Origin: Rhodospirillaceae bacterium
GTDB lineage: Bacteria; Pseudomonadota; Alphaproteobacteria; DSM-16000; Inquilinaceae
NCBI GenBank assembly: GCA_020638575.1
Contig: JACKIH010000003.1
Span: 725,501-789,500, forward strand
Direction of reading: 5' to 3'
Length of the DNA: 64,000 nucleotides
The notes under the pieces are model-generated. The model saw nothing but the letters and a program-made list of their open reading frames with translations. It was not told the origin of the DNA and did not search any database. This document shows, in pieces, positions 54,487 through 63,003 of this stretch (within the stretch, counting starts at the first letter, position 1; each line of letters starts with the position of its first letter). The position numbers and the translations under genes are program-made.

Positions 54487-54975
54487 CTAGTAATCTCGCT
54501 CCCCGTCGGCGTCGGCATCGTTGAACACGTCCATGCCGGCTTCGATTTCCTCGACCTCGGCGGCCTGGCTGTCGTCGTAGCCGTGCACCGGGTCCATGCT
54601 GTCGTCGGCCGCCGCTTCGGCGCTCTCGCCCTCGTCGATCACCTCGCCCTCGTCGGACGGCTGGGCCCCGGTGTCGGTGGCCGTCTGGCGCAGCCATTCC
54701 TCTTCGCCGGCCATCAGGTCGACGATCTCCTCGTCCGGCTCGTCCATGCCGGCGTGGCGCTGGTGGCCACGGACAATCGCCTCGGTGAGCTTGTCGAACG
54801 GGATACTGGCGTCCGCGACCTCGCGAAGCGCCACGACCGGGTTCTTGTCGTTGTCCCGATCGACGGTGATCTGGGCGCCGGCGGAAATATCCCGGGCCCG
54901 CTGGGCCGCCAGCATCACCAATTCGAAGCGGTTGGGGATGCGTTCAACGCAATCCTCAACGGTAACACGCGCCAT
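54487..54975 (-). CDS. rpoZ: RNA polymerase omega subunit, extended acidic tail
   Basis: A 162-residue omega subunit. The core is MARVTVEDCVERIPNRFELVMLAAQRARDI and NPVVALREVAD, covering the first 65 residues. The rest is an unusually long, strongly acidic tail (about 75-162) not present in E. coli omega (91 residues), though alphaproteobacterial omegas are often longer. Upstream is a short AT-rich promoter region with TATATCGATAGC-like dyads. Confidence 0.92.
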   Translation of the reverse strand: MARVTVEDCVERIPNRFELVMLAAQRARDISAGAQITVDRDNDKNPVVALREVADASIPFDKLTEAIVRGHQRHAGMDEPDEEIVDLMAGEEEWLRQTATDTGAQPSDEGEVIDEGESAEAAADDSMDPVHGYDDSQAAEVEEIEAGMDVFNDADADGERDY

Positions 54976-55197
54976 CTTCGGCTTCTCCGCTTTGCCAAAC
55001 TATATCGATAGCATATATCGTTCGTGTGTGCGGTGGACAATATCTGTCTGCGCACGAAGACGTTGCCCACTGGCAGACTTACGATCCGGAAAAGTGGCTC
55101 TACATATTTCCAGATAAGCCGACTTTTTGTACGCAGAAACGGCAAAAGACGGTCTGTCTGCAGGCTGGACACATCAGATTACGTAGCGAGGAACTGG

Positions 55198-55788
55198 ATG
55201 ATTTTCTACAAGGAAGAGCGCCTGGCGCTGTTCGTCGACGGGGCAAATCTCTATGCCGCTGCCAGATCGTTAGGGTTTGACATAGACTATAAAAGATTGC
55301 TCGATCTGTTTGCCAAGAAAGGCCGACTGATCCGGGCTTTCTATTACACTACTCTGATCGAAGACCAAGAATACTCGCCGATCCGGCCGCTGATCGATTG
55401 GCTGGATTACAACGGCTATACGATGGTCACCAAGCCCGTGAAGGAATACACCGATTCCCAGGGGCGCCGGAAGACGAAGGGTAGCATCGACATCGACCTG
55501 GCCATCGACGCCTTGGAGATGGCGAGCCATGTGGACCACATCCTGCTGTTCTCCGGCGACGGCGATTTCCATCGCCTGGTCGAGGCAATCCAGCGTCGCG
55601 GCGTACGCATGACCGTCGTCAGTTCCATCAAAGCGCAGCCGCCCATGGTGGCCGACGAGTTGCGCCGCCAGGCCGACAACTTCATCGACCTTATGGATCT
55701 GGCGCCGCACATCCAGCGCCAGGGCGTGCCGCCGCGCTCCTCCCGCCATCTCGACGACGACGAGGACGGCTCCGGCTCCGAGGAGTGA
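55198..55788 (+). CDS. NYN-domain (LabA/DUF88-like) putative RNase
   Basis: A 196-residue PIN-like nuclease of the NYN family. Seen: LALFVDGANLYAAAR with the first metal Asp, KGSIDIDLAIDAL with two more acidic residues, ILLFSGDGDFHRLVEAIQRRG with the fourth, and LRRQADNFIDL. All four acidic catalytic positions are retained. The tail is acidic (DDDEDGSGSEE). Start ATG 55198 with GAGGAA 5 nt before; an upstream open stretch has no similarity. Its TGA overlaps the GTG of the next gene. Confidence 0.9.
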   Translation: MIFYKEERLALFVDGANLYAAARSLGFDIDYKRLLDLFAKKGRLIRAFYYTTLIEDQEYSPIRPLIDWLDYNGYTMVTKPVKEYTDSQGRRKTKGSIDIDLAIDALEMASHVDHILLFSGDGDFHRLVEAIQRRGVRMTVVSSIKAQPPMVADELRRQADNFIDLMDLAPHIQRQGVPPRSSRHLDDDEDGSGSEE

Positions 55789-56444
55789 GCAGCCGGGCCA
55801 CAGCCGCAGTGGAGGGCCCGGCGGGTCCGCCGGGCGATTGCCCGCTGTGCCCCCGCCTGGCGGCCTTCCGCGCTGCCAACCGGGCGGCCTATCCCGACTT
55901 CTTCAACGCCCCCGTGCCGTCCTTCGGGGCGACGTCGGCGCGGCTGCTGGTGGTCGGCCTGGCACCCGGCCTGCGCGGCGCCAACCGCACCGGGCGACCG
56001 TTCACCGGCGACGGTGCCGGCGAGGTGCTCTACCCTGCGCTGAAGGCAGCCGGGTTCGCCGAAGGGTCCTACGGCGCCCACCCTGCGGACGGTTTCCGCC
56101 TGGTGGGGGCACGCATCACCAACGCCGTGCGCTGCGTGCCGCCGGAAAACAAGCCCACGGGCGGCGAGGCACTGGCCTGCCGGCCCTTCCTGGCGGCCGA
56201 GATCGCCGCCATGGCGGACCTGGCCGCGGTGCTGTGCCTGGGCCAGGTGTCCCACCGCCAGGTGCTGGCGGCGCTCGGCCGGCGCCAGGCGGACGTACCG
56301 TTCCGCCACGGCGAAGCGTACGACCTGGGCCGCTTTCGCCTGTACGACAGCTACCACTGCTCGCGCTACAACATGAACACGGGCCGCCTGACGACGGCGA
56401 TGCTGGCCGCCGTGCTCGACCGCATCGCAGCGGACTTAAGGTGA
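55785..56444 (+). CDS. Uracil-DNA glycosylase, family 5 (UDGb)
   Basis: A 219-residue DNA repair enzyme that removes uracil (and in this family also hypoxanthine) from DNA. Motif A is GLAPGLRGANRTGRPFTGD and motif B is HCSRYNMNTGRLT, the family 5 versions. Four cysteines (CPLCPRL, plus C in NAVRCVPP and ALACRPF) can hold a [4Fe-4S] cluster. Start GTG 55785 overlaps the NYN stop (GTGA, 55785-55788), so the two are coupled. Confidence 0.9.
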   Translation: MSSRATAAVEGPAGPPGDCPLCPRLAAFRAANRAAYPDFFNAPVPSFGATSARLLVVGLAPGLRGANRTGRPFTGDGAGEVLYPALKAAGFAEGSYGAHPADGFRLVGARITNAVRCVPPENKPTGGEALACRPFLAAEIAAMADLAAVLCLGQVSHRQVLAALGRRQADVPFRHGEAYDLGRFRLYDSYHCSRYNMNTGRLTTAMLAAVLDRIAADLR

Positions 56445-56504
56445 CCTATTAGATTAGCAAAGCGCTGTAACGTATTGTAGATCTGTGGTTTAGCCCGGGC
56501 GCGC

Positions 56505-56975
56505 TCAACCGTGATCGCGCAGGATCCGCGCCTTGTCGCGCTGCCAATCCCGCTCCTTGGTGGCTTGGCGCTTGTCCACCTTGCGCTTACCGCGGGCGAG
56601 CCCGAGGTCGACCTTGGCGATGCCGCGCGGATTGAAATAGATCGACAGGGGTACCAGCGTCGTGCCCTCCCGGCGGATCGACCCCAACAGCCGGTCTCGC
56701 TCGCGCCGGTGCACCAGCAGGCGGCGCGGCCGCTTGGCCTCATGGTTGAAGAAGCGCCCTGCGCTGGTATATTCGGGGATGTGGGCGTTGAACAGGTACA
56801 GCTCGCCGCCCATCTCGCCGGCGTAGCTGTCCTGCAGGCTGGCGCGGCCGGCACGCAGGCTCTTCACCTCCGTCCCCACCAGCACGATCCCGGCTTCCAG
56901 GTTCTCGTCGATGAAGTAGTCGTGGCGCGCCCGGCGGTTCTGGGCCACGAATTGTCCACGGATCGGCTTGGCCAT
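56505..56975 (-). CDS. smpB: SsrA-binding protein SmpB
   Basis: A 156-residue tmRNA partner in trans-translation. Seen: AQNRRARHDYFIDENLEAGIVL, GTEVKSLRAGRASLQDSYA, ELYLFNAHIPEY and RKVDKRQATKERDWQRD (basic C-terminal tail that enters the decoding centre). Complete. Follows dapA by 43 bp on the same strand. No ssrA gene was seen nearby. Confidence 0.96.
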   Translation of the reverse strand: MAKPIRGQFVAQNRRARHDYFIDENLEAGIVLVGTEVKSLRAGRASLQDSYAGEMGGELYLFNAHIPEYTSAGRFFNHEAKRPRRLLVHRRERDRLLGSIRREGTTLVPLSIYFNPRGIAKVDLGLARGKRKVDKRQATKERDWQRDKARILRDHG

Positions 56976-57018
56976 GGCGGGGTTCCTGAGGCTCCGCAGT
57001 GCTGCCCGAGTCGGCCCG

Positions 57019-57906
57019 TCAGACGTTGCTGCCGGGGATCAGCCCGACCTGGGCCATGGCGGTGCGCACGGCCAGGCAGGTCGCCTCGCCCGGCTCCACC
57101 AGCGGCTTGCGCACCCGCGGCGCGACCTTGCCCAGAACGCTCAACGCGTACTTGACCGGGGCGGGGCTGCTCTCCAAGAACAGGGCACGATGCAGCGGCA
57201 CCAAACGGTCGCGGATCTCGGCGAACGTGGCCAGATCGCCGTCGCGCCACGCGCGGTGCAGCTTGGCGCACTGGGCCGGAGCGGCATTCGCGGTGACGGA
57301 GATGCAGCCATGCCCCCCTTGCGCCAGGAAGGCGGCGACGGTCAGGTCCTCGCCCGACAGCAGCACGAAGTCCTCGCCGATGGCCCGCCGCGTCACCGCC
57401 GGGCGGCCGAGGTCGTTGGTGGAATCCTTCACGCCGATAATGTTGGGCAGTTCGGCCAGCCGCGCCATGGTCTCGACAGACATGTCGACCACGCTGCGCC
57501 CCGGAATGTTGTAGATGATGATGGGCAGGTCGGTGGCGTTATGGATGGCTTCGTAGTGCGCAAAGAGGCCGGCCTGCGTCGGCTTGTTGTAGTACGGCAC
57601 CACCACCAGGGCGGCGTCGGCGCCGGCATCCTGGGCGTGGCGGGTCAACTGGATCGCCTCCTCCGTGGAGTTCGATCCGGTGCCGGCGATCACGGGAACG
57701 CGTCCGTTCACGGCCTCGACACACAGCTCCACGACGCGCATGTGTTCGGCGTGGCTGAGGGTCGGCGACTCCCCGGTGGTACCGCAGGGCACCACCGCTT
57801 CGGTGCCCTCCGCGATCTGCCATTCCACCAAGTCCTGGAACGCCCGTTCGTCCACGCCGTCGGCGGTGAACGGGGTCACCAGGGCGGTCATCGACCCTCG
57901 AAACAT
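57019..57906 (-). CDS. dapA: 4-hydroxy-tetrahydrodipicolinate synthase
   Basis: A 295-residue TIM-barrel enzyme condensing pyruvate and aspartate semialdehyde for lysine and diaminopimelate. Seen: GTTGES with the catalytic Thr pair, IYNIPGRS with the Tyr, and IIGVKDSTNDL with the Schiff-base Lys. Start ATG 57906 with GGAG about 8-11 nt before. Only 12 bp separates this start from the divergent start of the lytic transglycosylase gene. Confidence 0.95.
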   Translation of the reverse strand: MFRGSMTALVTPFTADGVDERAFQDLVEWQIAEGTEAVVPCGTTGESPTLSHAEHMRVVELCVEAVNGRVPVIAGTGSNSTEEAIQLTRHAQDAGADAALVVVPYYNKPTQAGLFAHYEAIHNATDLPIIIYNIPGRSVVDMSVETMARLAELPNIIGVKDSTNDLGRPAVTRRAIGEDFVLLSGEDLTVAAFLAQGGHGCISVTANAAPAQCAKLHRAWRDGDLATFAEIRDRLVPLHRALFLESSPAPVKYALSVLGKVAPRVRKPLVEPGEATCLAVRTAMAQVGLIPGSNV

Positions 57907-57918
57907 GCGTGTGACTCC

Positions 57919-59898
57919 ATGATCTGTCGAGCATCCAGCGTAGTGGCCCGGCCTGCCCTTGCCAAGCTGACCGCCGCCCTCCTCGCGTTGGCGGTGTATG
58001 CGCCCTGGGCGGCCTCCGCGCAACTCAGCCAGTCCGACGTGCTGGTCTACCAGGCCGCCTTCGAAGCGGCCGACCTGCAAGCCTGGGCGACCGCCCGGGC
58101 GATCGAGCAGCAGGCCACCGACCCGGTGCTGCGCGAGGTGGTCGACTGGGTGGCCATGTCCAACGACGATGGCGACCGCAGCTTTGCGGAGATCGCCGAC
58201 TTCCTCAACCGCCATCCCGACTGGCCCGATCAGCGCGGCCTGCGCAGCCAGGCCGAGCGCATGATGCCGGCGGGCCTCGGCCGGGCTGAGGTGGTGGCCT
58301 ATTTCGAAACCCACCCGCCGGTCACCGTCGACGGTGCCGTGCGCTATGCCCAGGCCCTGGAAGGCTCCGGCCGGCTCGACGAGGCGCAGGCGATGCTGCA
58401 CGGCATCTGGCCGGAGCTGACGGTATCGGCCCAGAGCCAGGACGACCTGTTGAGTGCCGTCGGCCACCTGCTGACGCCCACCGACCACGCCTTGCGCATG
58501 GACCGGCTGATCTGGGACGGCCGGCTGCGCGAAGCCCGCTGGCTGATGCCCTTTGTGGACGGCGCCACGCGGGCGCTGGCCGAGGCGCGCATCCAACTTG
58601 CCAACCAGGCCGATGGCGTGGATGCCCTGATCGCCCGGGTGCCGGCCGAACTCCAGGCCAATGAAGGGCTGCTCTACGAGCGCCTGCGCTGGCGCCGCCG
58701 CTCCGACCGCATCGATGGGGCCATGGAGATCCTGGCCCAGCAGCCGGCGCAGCTCACCCATCCCAGCGCCTGGTGGGAGGAGCGCAACACCATCGCCCGC
58801 GACCTGCTGGCCGCCGGAGATGCGGCGCGCGCCTACCAGGTCGCCTCCCAGCATCGCCAGACCGACAGTTTCCCGCGCTCGCAGGCGGAATGGCTGTCCG
58901 GTTGGATCGCGTTGCGCTTCCTCAACGATCCCGCGGCCGCCTACAACCACTTCCAGGCACTCTACGCCAATGTCGGCACGCCCATCAGCCTCGGCCGTGG
59001 CGCCTACTGGTCGGCCCGGGCCCTGCAGGCCATGGGGCGCGATGCGGAAGCCGCCCAGTGGTACGCCGTGGCGGCCCAGAACAGCTCGGCCTTCTACGGC
59101 CAGCTTGCCGCCACCCCCATCGGCCAGCCCACCGTGGGGCCGCTGCCGGCCGATCCCGCCCCCGATCCGGCCTTCGCGGGCTCGGAGTTCGGGCGCATCA
59201 TCCCGGCACTCCACCAGATCGGCCAGGACCGCCGCACCGAGCTGTTCTTCCGTGCCGCCACCCAGGCCGCCGGCACCAACCCGGCGGCCCTGCGCGCCAT
59301 CGCCGACTTGGCCGACAGCCTCGGCCTGCCGCACATGGGCGTCTATGCCGTCAAGCAGATCATCTTCCAGAACATCGTGTTGTACGAGACCGGCTATCCG
59401 GTGATCGACATGTCGACCGCCGACCCGCGCGTGGAAGACGCTCTGGTGCTCGCCCTGATGCGCCGGGAGAGCGAATTCGACGCCGGCGCCATCAGCCCGG
59501 CCGGCGCCCGCGGCCTGATGCAGCTCATGCCGGCCACCGCCGCAGGCATTGCCGGGGAGCTCGGCATTCCCCACAATGTCGGCATGCTGACCACCGATCC
59601 GGGCCACAACATTCGCCTGGGCAGCGCCTATCTGGCGAGCATGCTGGAGCGCTTCGGCGGATCGTATGTGCTGGCGATCGCCGCCTACAATGCCGGGCCC
59701 TCGCGGGTGGATGATTGGCTGGAACGCCTGGGTGATCCGCGCGATCCGGGCATCGACGTGATCGACTGGCTGGAGAACGTGCCGATCTACGAGACCCGAA
59801 ACTACGTGATGCGCGTTCTGGAGGACGTGCAGGTCTACCGGGTCCGCCTGGGCAATGCCCCCGTGGTCGGCGGATTGGAGGCCGATCTTGCCCGCTGA
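57919..59898 (+). CDS. slt: Soluble lytic murein transglycosylase (Slt70-like)
   Basis: A 659-residue periplasmic enzyme cleaving peptidoglycan glycan strands. Signal peptide at the start (VARPALAKLTAALLALAVY, cut after ASAQ), a long alpha-solenoid of TPR-like helices (about 40-480), and a C-terminal SLT domain with the catalytic E517 in LMRRESEFDAG, SPAGARGLMQLMPATA, and AIAAYNAGPSRV. Start ATG 57919; GTG 57943 is an in-frame alternative that still leaves a complete signal peptide. The HAD gene overlaps its end by 11 bp. Confidence 0.92.
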   Translation: MICRASSVVARPALAKLTAALLALAVYAPWAASAQLSQSDVLVYQAAFEAADLQAWATARAIEQQATDPVLREVVDWVAMSNDDGDRSFAEIADFLNRHPDWPDQRGLRSQAERMMPAGLGRAEVVAYFETHPPVTVDGAVRYAQALEGSGRLDEAQAMLHGIWPELTVSAQSQDDLLSAVGHLLTPTDHALRMDRLIWDGRLREARWLMPFVDGATRALAEARIQLANQADGVDALIARVPAELQANEGLLYERLRWRRRSDRIDGAMEILAQQPAQLTHPSAWWEERNTIARDLLAAGDAARAYQVASQHRQTDSFPRSQAEWLSGWIALRFLNDPAAAYNHFQALYANVGTPISLGRGAYWSARALQAMGRDAEAAQWYAVAAQNSSAFYGQLAATPIGQPTVGPLPADPAPDPAFAGSEFGRIIPALHQIGQDRRTELFFRAATQAAGTNPAALRAIADLADSLGLPHMGVYAVKQIIFQNIVLYETGYPVIDMSTADPRVEDALVLALMRRESEFDAGAISPAGARGLMQLMPATAAGIAGELGIPHNVGMLTTDPGHNIRLGSAYLASMLERFGGSYVLAIAAYNAGPSRVDDWLERLGDPRDPGIDVIDWLENVPIYETRNYVMRVLEDVQVYRVRLGNAPVVGGLEADLAR

Positions 59899-60586
59899 CG
59901 AACCCCTGTTCCCCGGAATCCGCGCCTGCGTATTCGACGCCTACGGCACGCTGTTCGACACCAGTTCGGCGGCCGAGCGCCTGCGCAGCCGTCTCGACGA
60001 CCGGGCCGACGCCCTGTCTGCCGCCTGGCGGACGAAGCAGCTTGAGTACACCTGGCTGATGTCGCTGATGGGCCGGCACGTGGACTTCATGGCGGTGACG
60101 AGCTGGGCTTTGGACTTCGCCCTGGAGCAGACGGGCATCACCGCCGATGCCCAGCTTCGCGCCGACCTGATGGACCAGTACCGGGTGCTGGACGCCTATC
60201 CCGATGCCCGCGGCACCCTGGAAACCCTGAAGAAGGCCGGCATCGCCACCGCCATCCTCTCCAACGGCTCACCGGAAATGCTGCGTAGCGCCACCGTCAC
60301 GGCGCGCATCGGCACCCTGCTGGACTACGTGCTGTCGGTGGAAAGCGTCGGCATCTTCAAGCCGCACCCGCGGGTCTACCAGCTCGCGGTGGAACGGCTC
60401 GGCGTGGTACGGCGGCAGATCTGCTTCGTTTCGTCCAACGGCTGGGATGTGGCCGGGGCCGCCTGCTTCGGCTTCCCGGTGCTGTGGGTGAACCGCACCG
60501 GCAGGACCGCCGAACGCTTGCCCACCGGGCCGTCGGCCACGCGGCCCGACTTGAAGAGCTTGCCGGAGCTGATCGGCCTGAGCTGA
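59888..60586 (+). CDS. Haloacid dehalogenase type II-like hydrolase
   Basis: A 232-residue HAD protein. Nucleophile D17 in CVFDAYGTLFD, motif II AILSNGSPEML, motif III lysine in GIFKPHPRVYQ, and motif IV FVSSNGWDVAGA, all of the L-2-haloacid dehalogenase type. Whether it dehalogenates or dephosphorylates is not known. Start TTG 59888 chosen because GGAGG lies 6 nt before and because the family core begins right there; ATG 59855 is possible. Overlaps the slt 3' end by 11 bp. Confidence 0.85.
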   Translation: MPADEPLFPGIRACVFDAYGTLFDTSSAAERLRSRLDDRADALSAAWRTKQLEYTWLMSLMGRHVDFMAVTSWALDFALEQTGITADAQLRADLMDQYRVLDAYPDARGTLETLKKAGIATAILSNGSPEMLRSATVTARIGTLLDYVLSVESVGIFKPHPRVYQLAVERLGVVRRQICFVSSNGWDVAGAACFGFPVLWVNRTGRTAERLPTGPSATRPDLKSLPELIGLS

Positions 60587-60624
60587 CGGTGCGCGGCGGC
60601 GGCGCAGTTATCGAAGGCGCGGCC

Positions 60625-61131
60625 TTACAGGCTACCTGCGGCGGCGGCCACCGGCGGCGCTTCGGAATCCCCCGGCGGTGCAGGCTCCGCTGCCGGTGCG
60701 GCAGGCTTACGATGGGTGACCTGGAGCTTGGGGGCGGACAGCAGGACATCGCCCTTCTGACGTTTCACCGAGCCGTCGACCACGGCACCGCGCGCCACCT
60801 CCAGCGTCTCGTGCAGGATGTCGCCCTTCACCTCGGCGGTTTCCATCAAGGAAACGTCGCGGCCGCACACGCGGCCTTCCACGCGTCCCCAGATGCGCAC
60901 CACCTCGGCCACCAGTTCGCCGGAGATCTGAGCCGTCCGGCCAACCGACACCGAATGGCTGCGCACGTCGCCCTCGATCGTCCCGTCGACCTGCACGTCG
61001 CCGTCGGTCACCAGGTTGCCGACGATCTTCATGTCCACGCTGATGATGGATGGCGGGGCGTCGCCGGCTGCCGGAGACCGGTTGGCGGCCTCCTGGCGCG
61101 GTTCATTCGGCGTCTGTGACTTCGAGAACAT
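60625..61131 (-). CDS. Bactofilin
   Basis: A 168-residue beta-helical cytoskeletal protein with core repeats DMKIVGNLVTDGDVQVDG, GTIEGDVRSHSVSVGRT, AQISGELVAEVVRIWG, GRVEGRVCGRDVSLME and AEVKGDILHETLEVA, flanked by disordered Pro/Ala-rich ends. Bactofilins polymerise and recruit envelope enzymes. It overlaps the upstream LytM peptidase gene by 29 bp on the same strand; this pairing is known from stalked alphaproteobacteria where the two shape the cell. Confidence 0.93.
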   Translation of the reverse strand: MFSKSQTPNEPRQEAANRSPAAGDAPPSIISVDMKIVGNLVTDGDVQVDGTIEGDVRSHSVSVGRTAQISGELVAEVVRIWGRVEGRVCGRDVSLMETAEVKGDILHETLEVARGAVVDGSVKRQKGDVLLSAPKLQVTHRKPAAPAAEPAPPGDSEAPPVAAAAGSL

Positions 61132-62860
61132 CGTATCCGGCCCTCAGAAAGCTCATGGGATCACGCGGTGTTCCCTCGACCCGCACTTCGTAGTGCAGGT
61201 GCGGCCCCGTGCTGCGCCCGGAGCTGCCGATCGTGCCGACCTGTTGACCATAACCGACAACGTCGCCGACGTTCACGGAAACTGAGGAGAGATGCGCATA
61301 TCGGGTGACGAGCCCGAACGTGTGCTGGATTTCCACCATGCGGCCATAGGCACCCTGCCAGCCCGCCACCAGCACGGTGCCGGGTGCGGTGGCGTAGACC
61401 GGCATGCCGTAGCTGCCGGCAAAATCCAGCCCCTCGTGCCGGGCCGTGCGGCCGGTGAACGGGTCGCGCCGGCTACCGAAGCCGCTCGACAGGCGGGTTT
61501 CCAGCCCCGCCGGGCGGCCCAGCGGCATGGCATCGGCCACCTCGGTCAGGCCCGACACCTGGTCGGCCAGCGCCAGCACATCGGCTGCCGCCGTCCACCC
61601 GTCGTGGCCGAGCAGGTAGTCCGGCAGTTCCGGCACCAGCGGGCCGCCATAGGCACCCTCCGGATCCATGTGAAGGTCGGCCATCATGGCATCGACGTCG
61701 AGCCCGGTGCTCGCCAGCGCCATGTGCAGGCCGTCGACCTGCAGGGTCAGCCGGTCCTGGAGGTCGGCGACGAACTGGCCCTGCACGTTGCGCAGGGTCA
61801 GCAACTCGTCGTCCAGCCGCTGCGCCCGGCCGGCCAGCTCGGCGTTGGCGGCCGTCAGGGCATCGCGGCTCCAGGCCAAGGCACCGGCGTTGAAACGGGC
61901 GATCTCCAGCCCATCCTCCAGCCCGTCGATGGTGAGATGGGCCGCAGCCAGCTCCGCGCGGGTTTCTTCGAGCTGGTCGGCAAGCTGCTGCAACTCCGCC
62001 ACCTGGCCGTCCTGGCTGGTGGTCATGCTGCCCATCAGGGTACGGGCATCGTCCAGATCGGCCGTCAGGGTCTGCACCTGGTCCTGCACCTCGTCCAGGG
62101 ACGCCGCCAGGTCGTCGCGTTCGGTTTCAAGCTGGTCGCGCTCGTCGGCCACCGTCGCCACGGTACGCGAAGCGGTGCGCACGGCGAGGCTCAACTCGTC
62201 GACGCGGTGGCCCAGGTCTTCGGCCCGGGCTTCGGCCTCCGCGGCGCGGCGCACCTCGCGGGTCCGCTGGGCGCGCGCCTCGCGCAACTGCACCAGGGCT
62301 TCATCGCGGCTCACCTCCGCCAGGTCGGCTGCCTGGGTCAGGCGCACGGTCTCCGCCTGGGCCAAATCCAGGGAGCCCCGGCTGGCAGCCAGATCGGCGG
62401 CCATCGCGTTCAATTCGTCGCTGCGCTGGGCGAGTGCGATCACCAGAGCGTTACGCTCCGCCTGGGCACTGGCCAGCGACTGCTCCAGCTCATCCACCCG
62501 GGTGGCGAGCAGGTTGTTGTGGGCGACCAGGCGTTGGCCGAGCGTGGGGATCTGCGGCATTTCCCCCACCAGGTCGCGGGGCTGGGTGCCCGAGCGGCTG
62601 AGGCGGGAGACGAGCTGGGCATAGCCCATTTCCAACTGGTCGATGGTCTCCGCGGACTCCATCTGGTGGACCGCGAACATGGCGGTCGACACCGAAGTGG
62701 CCACCGCCCAGAAGGCAACGCCGGAGGCGACGGCAAGCGCCAGGATCTGGTCACGGCGGGAAATCCGGATCTGCCGCACGCCCGTTTCCGAGCGCAGCAG
62801 GAATTGGCGGTTGACGAACCAGCGCCGGCGGGTCGCCGTCCTCTTTCCCCTGCGAACCAC
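61103..62860 (-). CDS. LytM-domain (M23) peptidase with coiled coil
   Basis: A 585-residue envelope protein. A basic cytoplasmic start (RRGKRTATRRRWF) and one membrane helix (about 35-60: LALAVASGVAFWAVATSVSTAM) precede a long coiled coil (about 90-330, Leu/Ala/Glu/Asp-rich) and a C-terminal M23 domain with RHEGLDFAGSYGMPVYA (HxxxD), TRYAHLSS and GPHLHYEV, so all zinc ligands are kept. Start GTG 62860 has GGAGGAGG about 4 nt before. The domain plan resembles MepM/LmdC-type endopeptidases that act with bactofilin. Confidence 0.9.
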   Translation of the reverse strand: MVRRGKRTATRRRWFVNRQFLLRSETGVRQIRISRRDQILALAVASGVAFWAVATSVSTAMFAVHQMESAETIDQLEMGYAQLVSRLSRSGTQPRDLVGEMPQIPTLGQRLVAHNNLLATRVDELEQSLASAQAERNALVIALAQRSDELNAMAADLAASRGSLDLAQAETVRLTQAADLAEVSRDEALVQLREARAQRTREVRRAAEAEARAEDLGHRVDELSLAVRTASRTVATVADERDQLETERDDLAASLDEVQDQVQTLTADLDDARTLMGSMTTSQDGQVAELQQLADQLEETRAELAAAHLTIDGLEDGLEIARFNAGALAWSRDALTAANAELAGRAQRLDDELLTLRNVQGQFVADLQDRLTLQVDGLHMALASTGLDVDAMMADLHMDPEGAYGGPLVPELPDYLLGHDGWTAAADVLALADQVSGLTEVADAMPLGRPAGLETRLSSGFGSRRDPFTGRTARHEGLDFAGSYGMPVYATAPGTVLVAGWQGAYGRMVEIQHTFGLVTRYAHLSSVSVNVGDVVGYGQQVGTIGSSGRSTGPHLHYEVRVEGTPRDPMSFLRAGYDVLEVTDAE

Positions 62861-63003
62861 CCGACCTCCTCCCGCCCCCACGCAAGGCACAACGCAAAAC
62901 CACCCCGGACCTGATGGCTCAGCCGGGCAGCCGAAGCATGGCCCCGGCCGCGCAACCTTAACGACTCGGCGGCGCCGACACAATCGCCGCAAAGAGTCCT
63001 GGC

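Noticed and set aside
56445..56504. Possible ssrA (tmRNA) beside smpB
   Set aside because: The gap is only 60 bp and shows no tRNA-like acceptor or tag sequence.
56968..57918. Upstream extension of the lytic transglycosylase frame through dapA
   Set aside because: The extension is antisense to dapA, and a signal peptide starts at 57919, so the long frame is not the protein.
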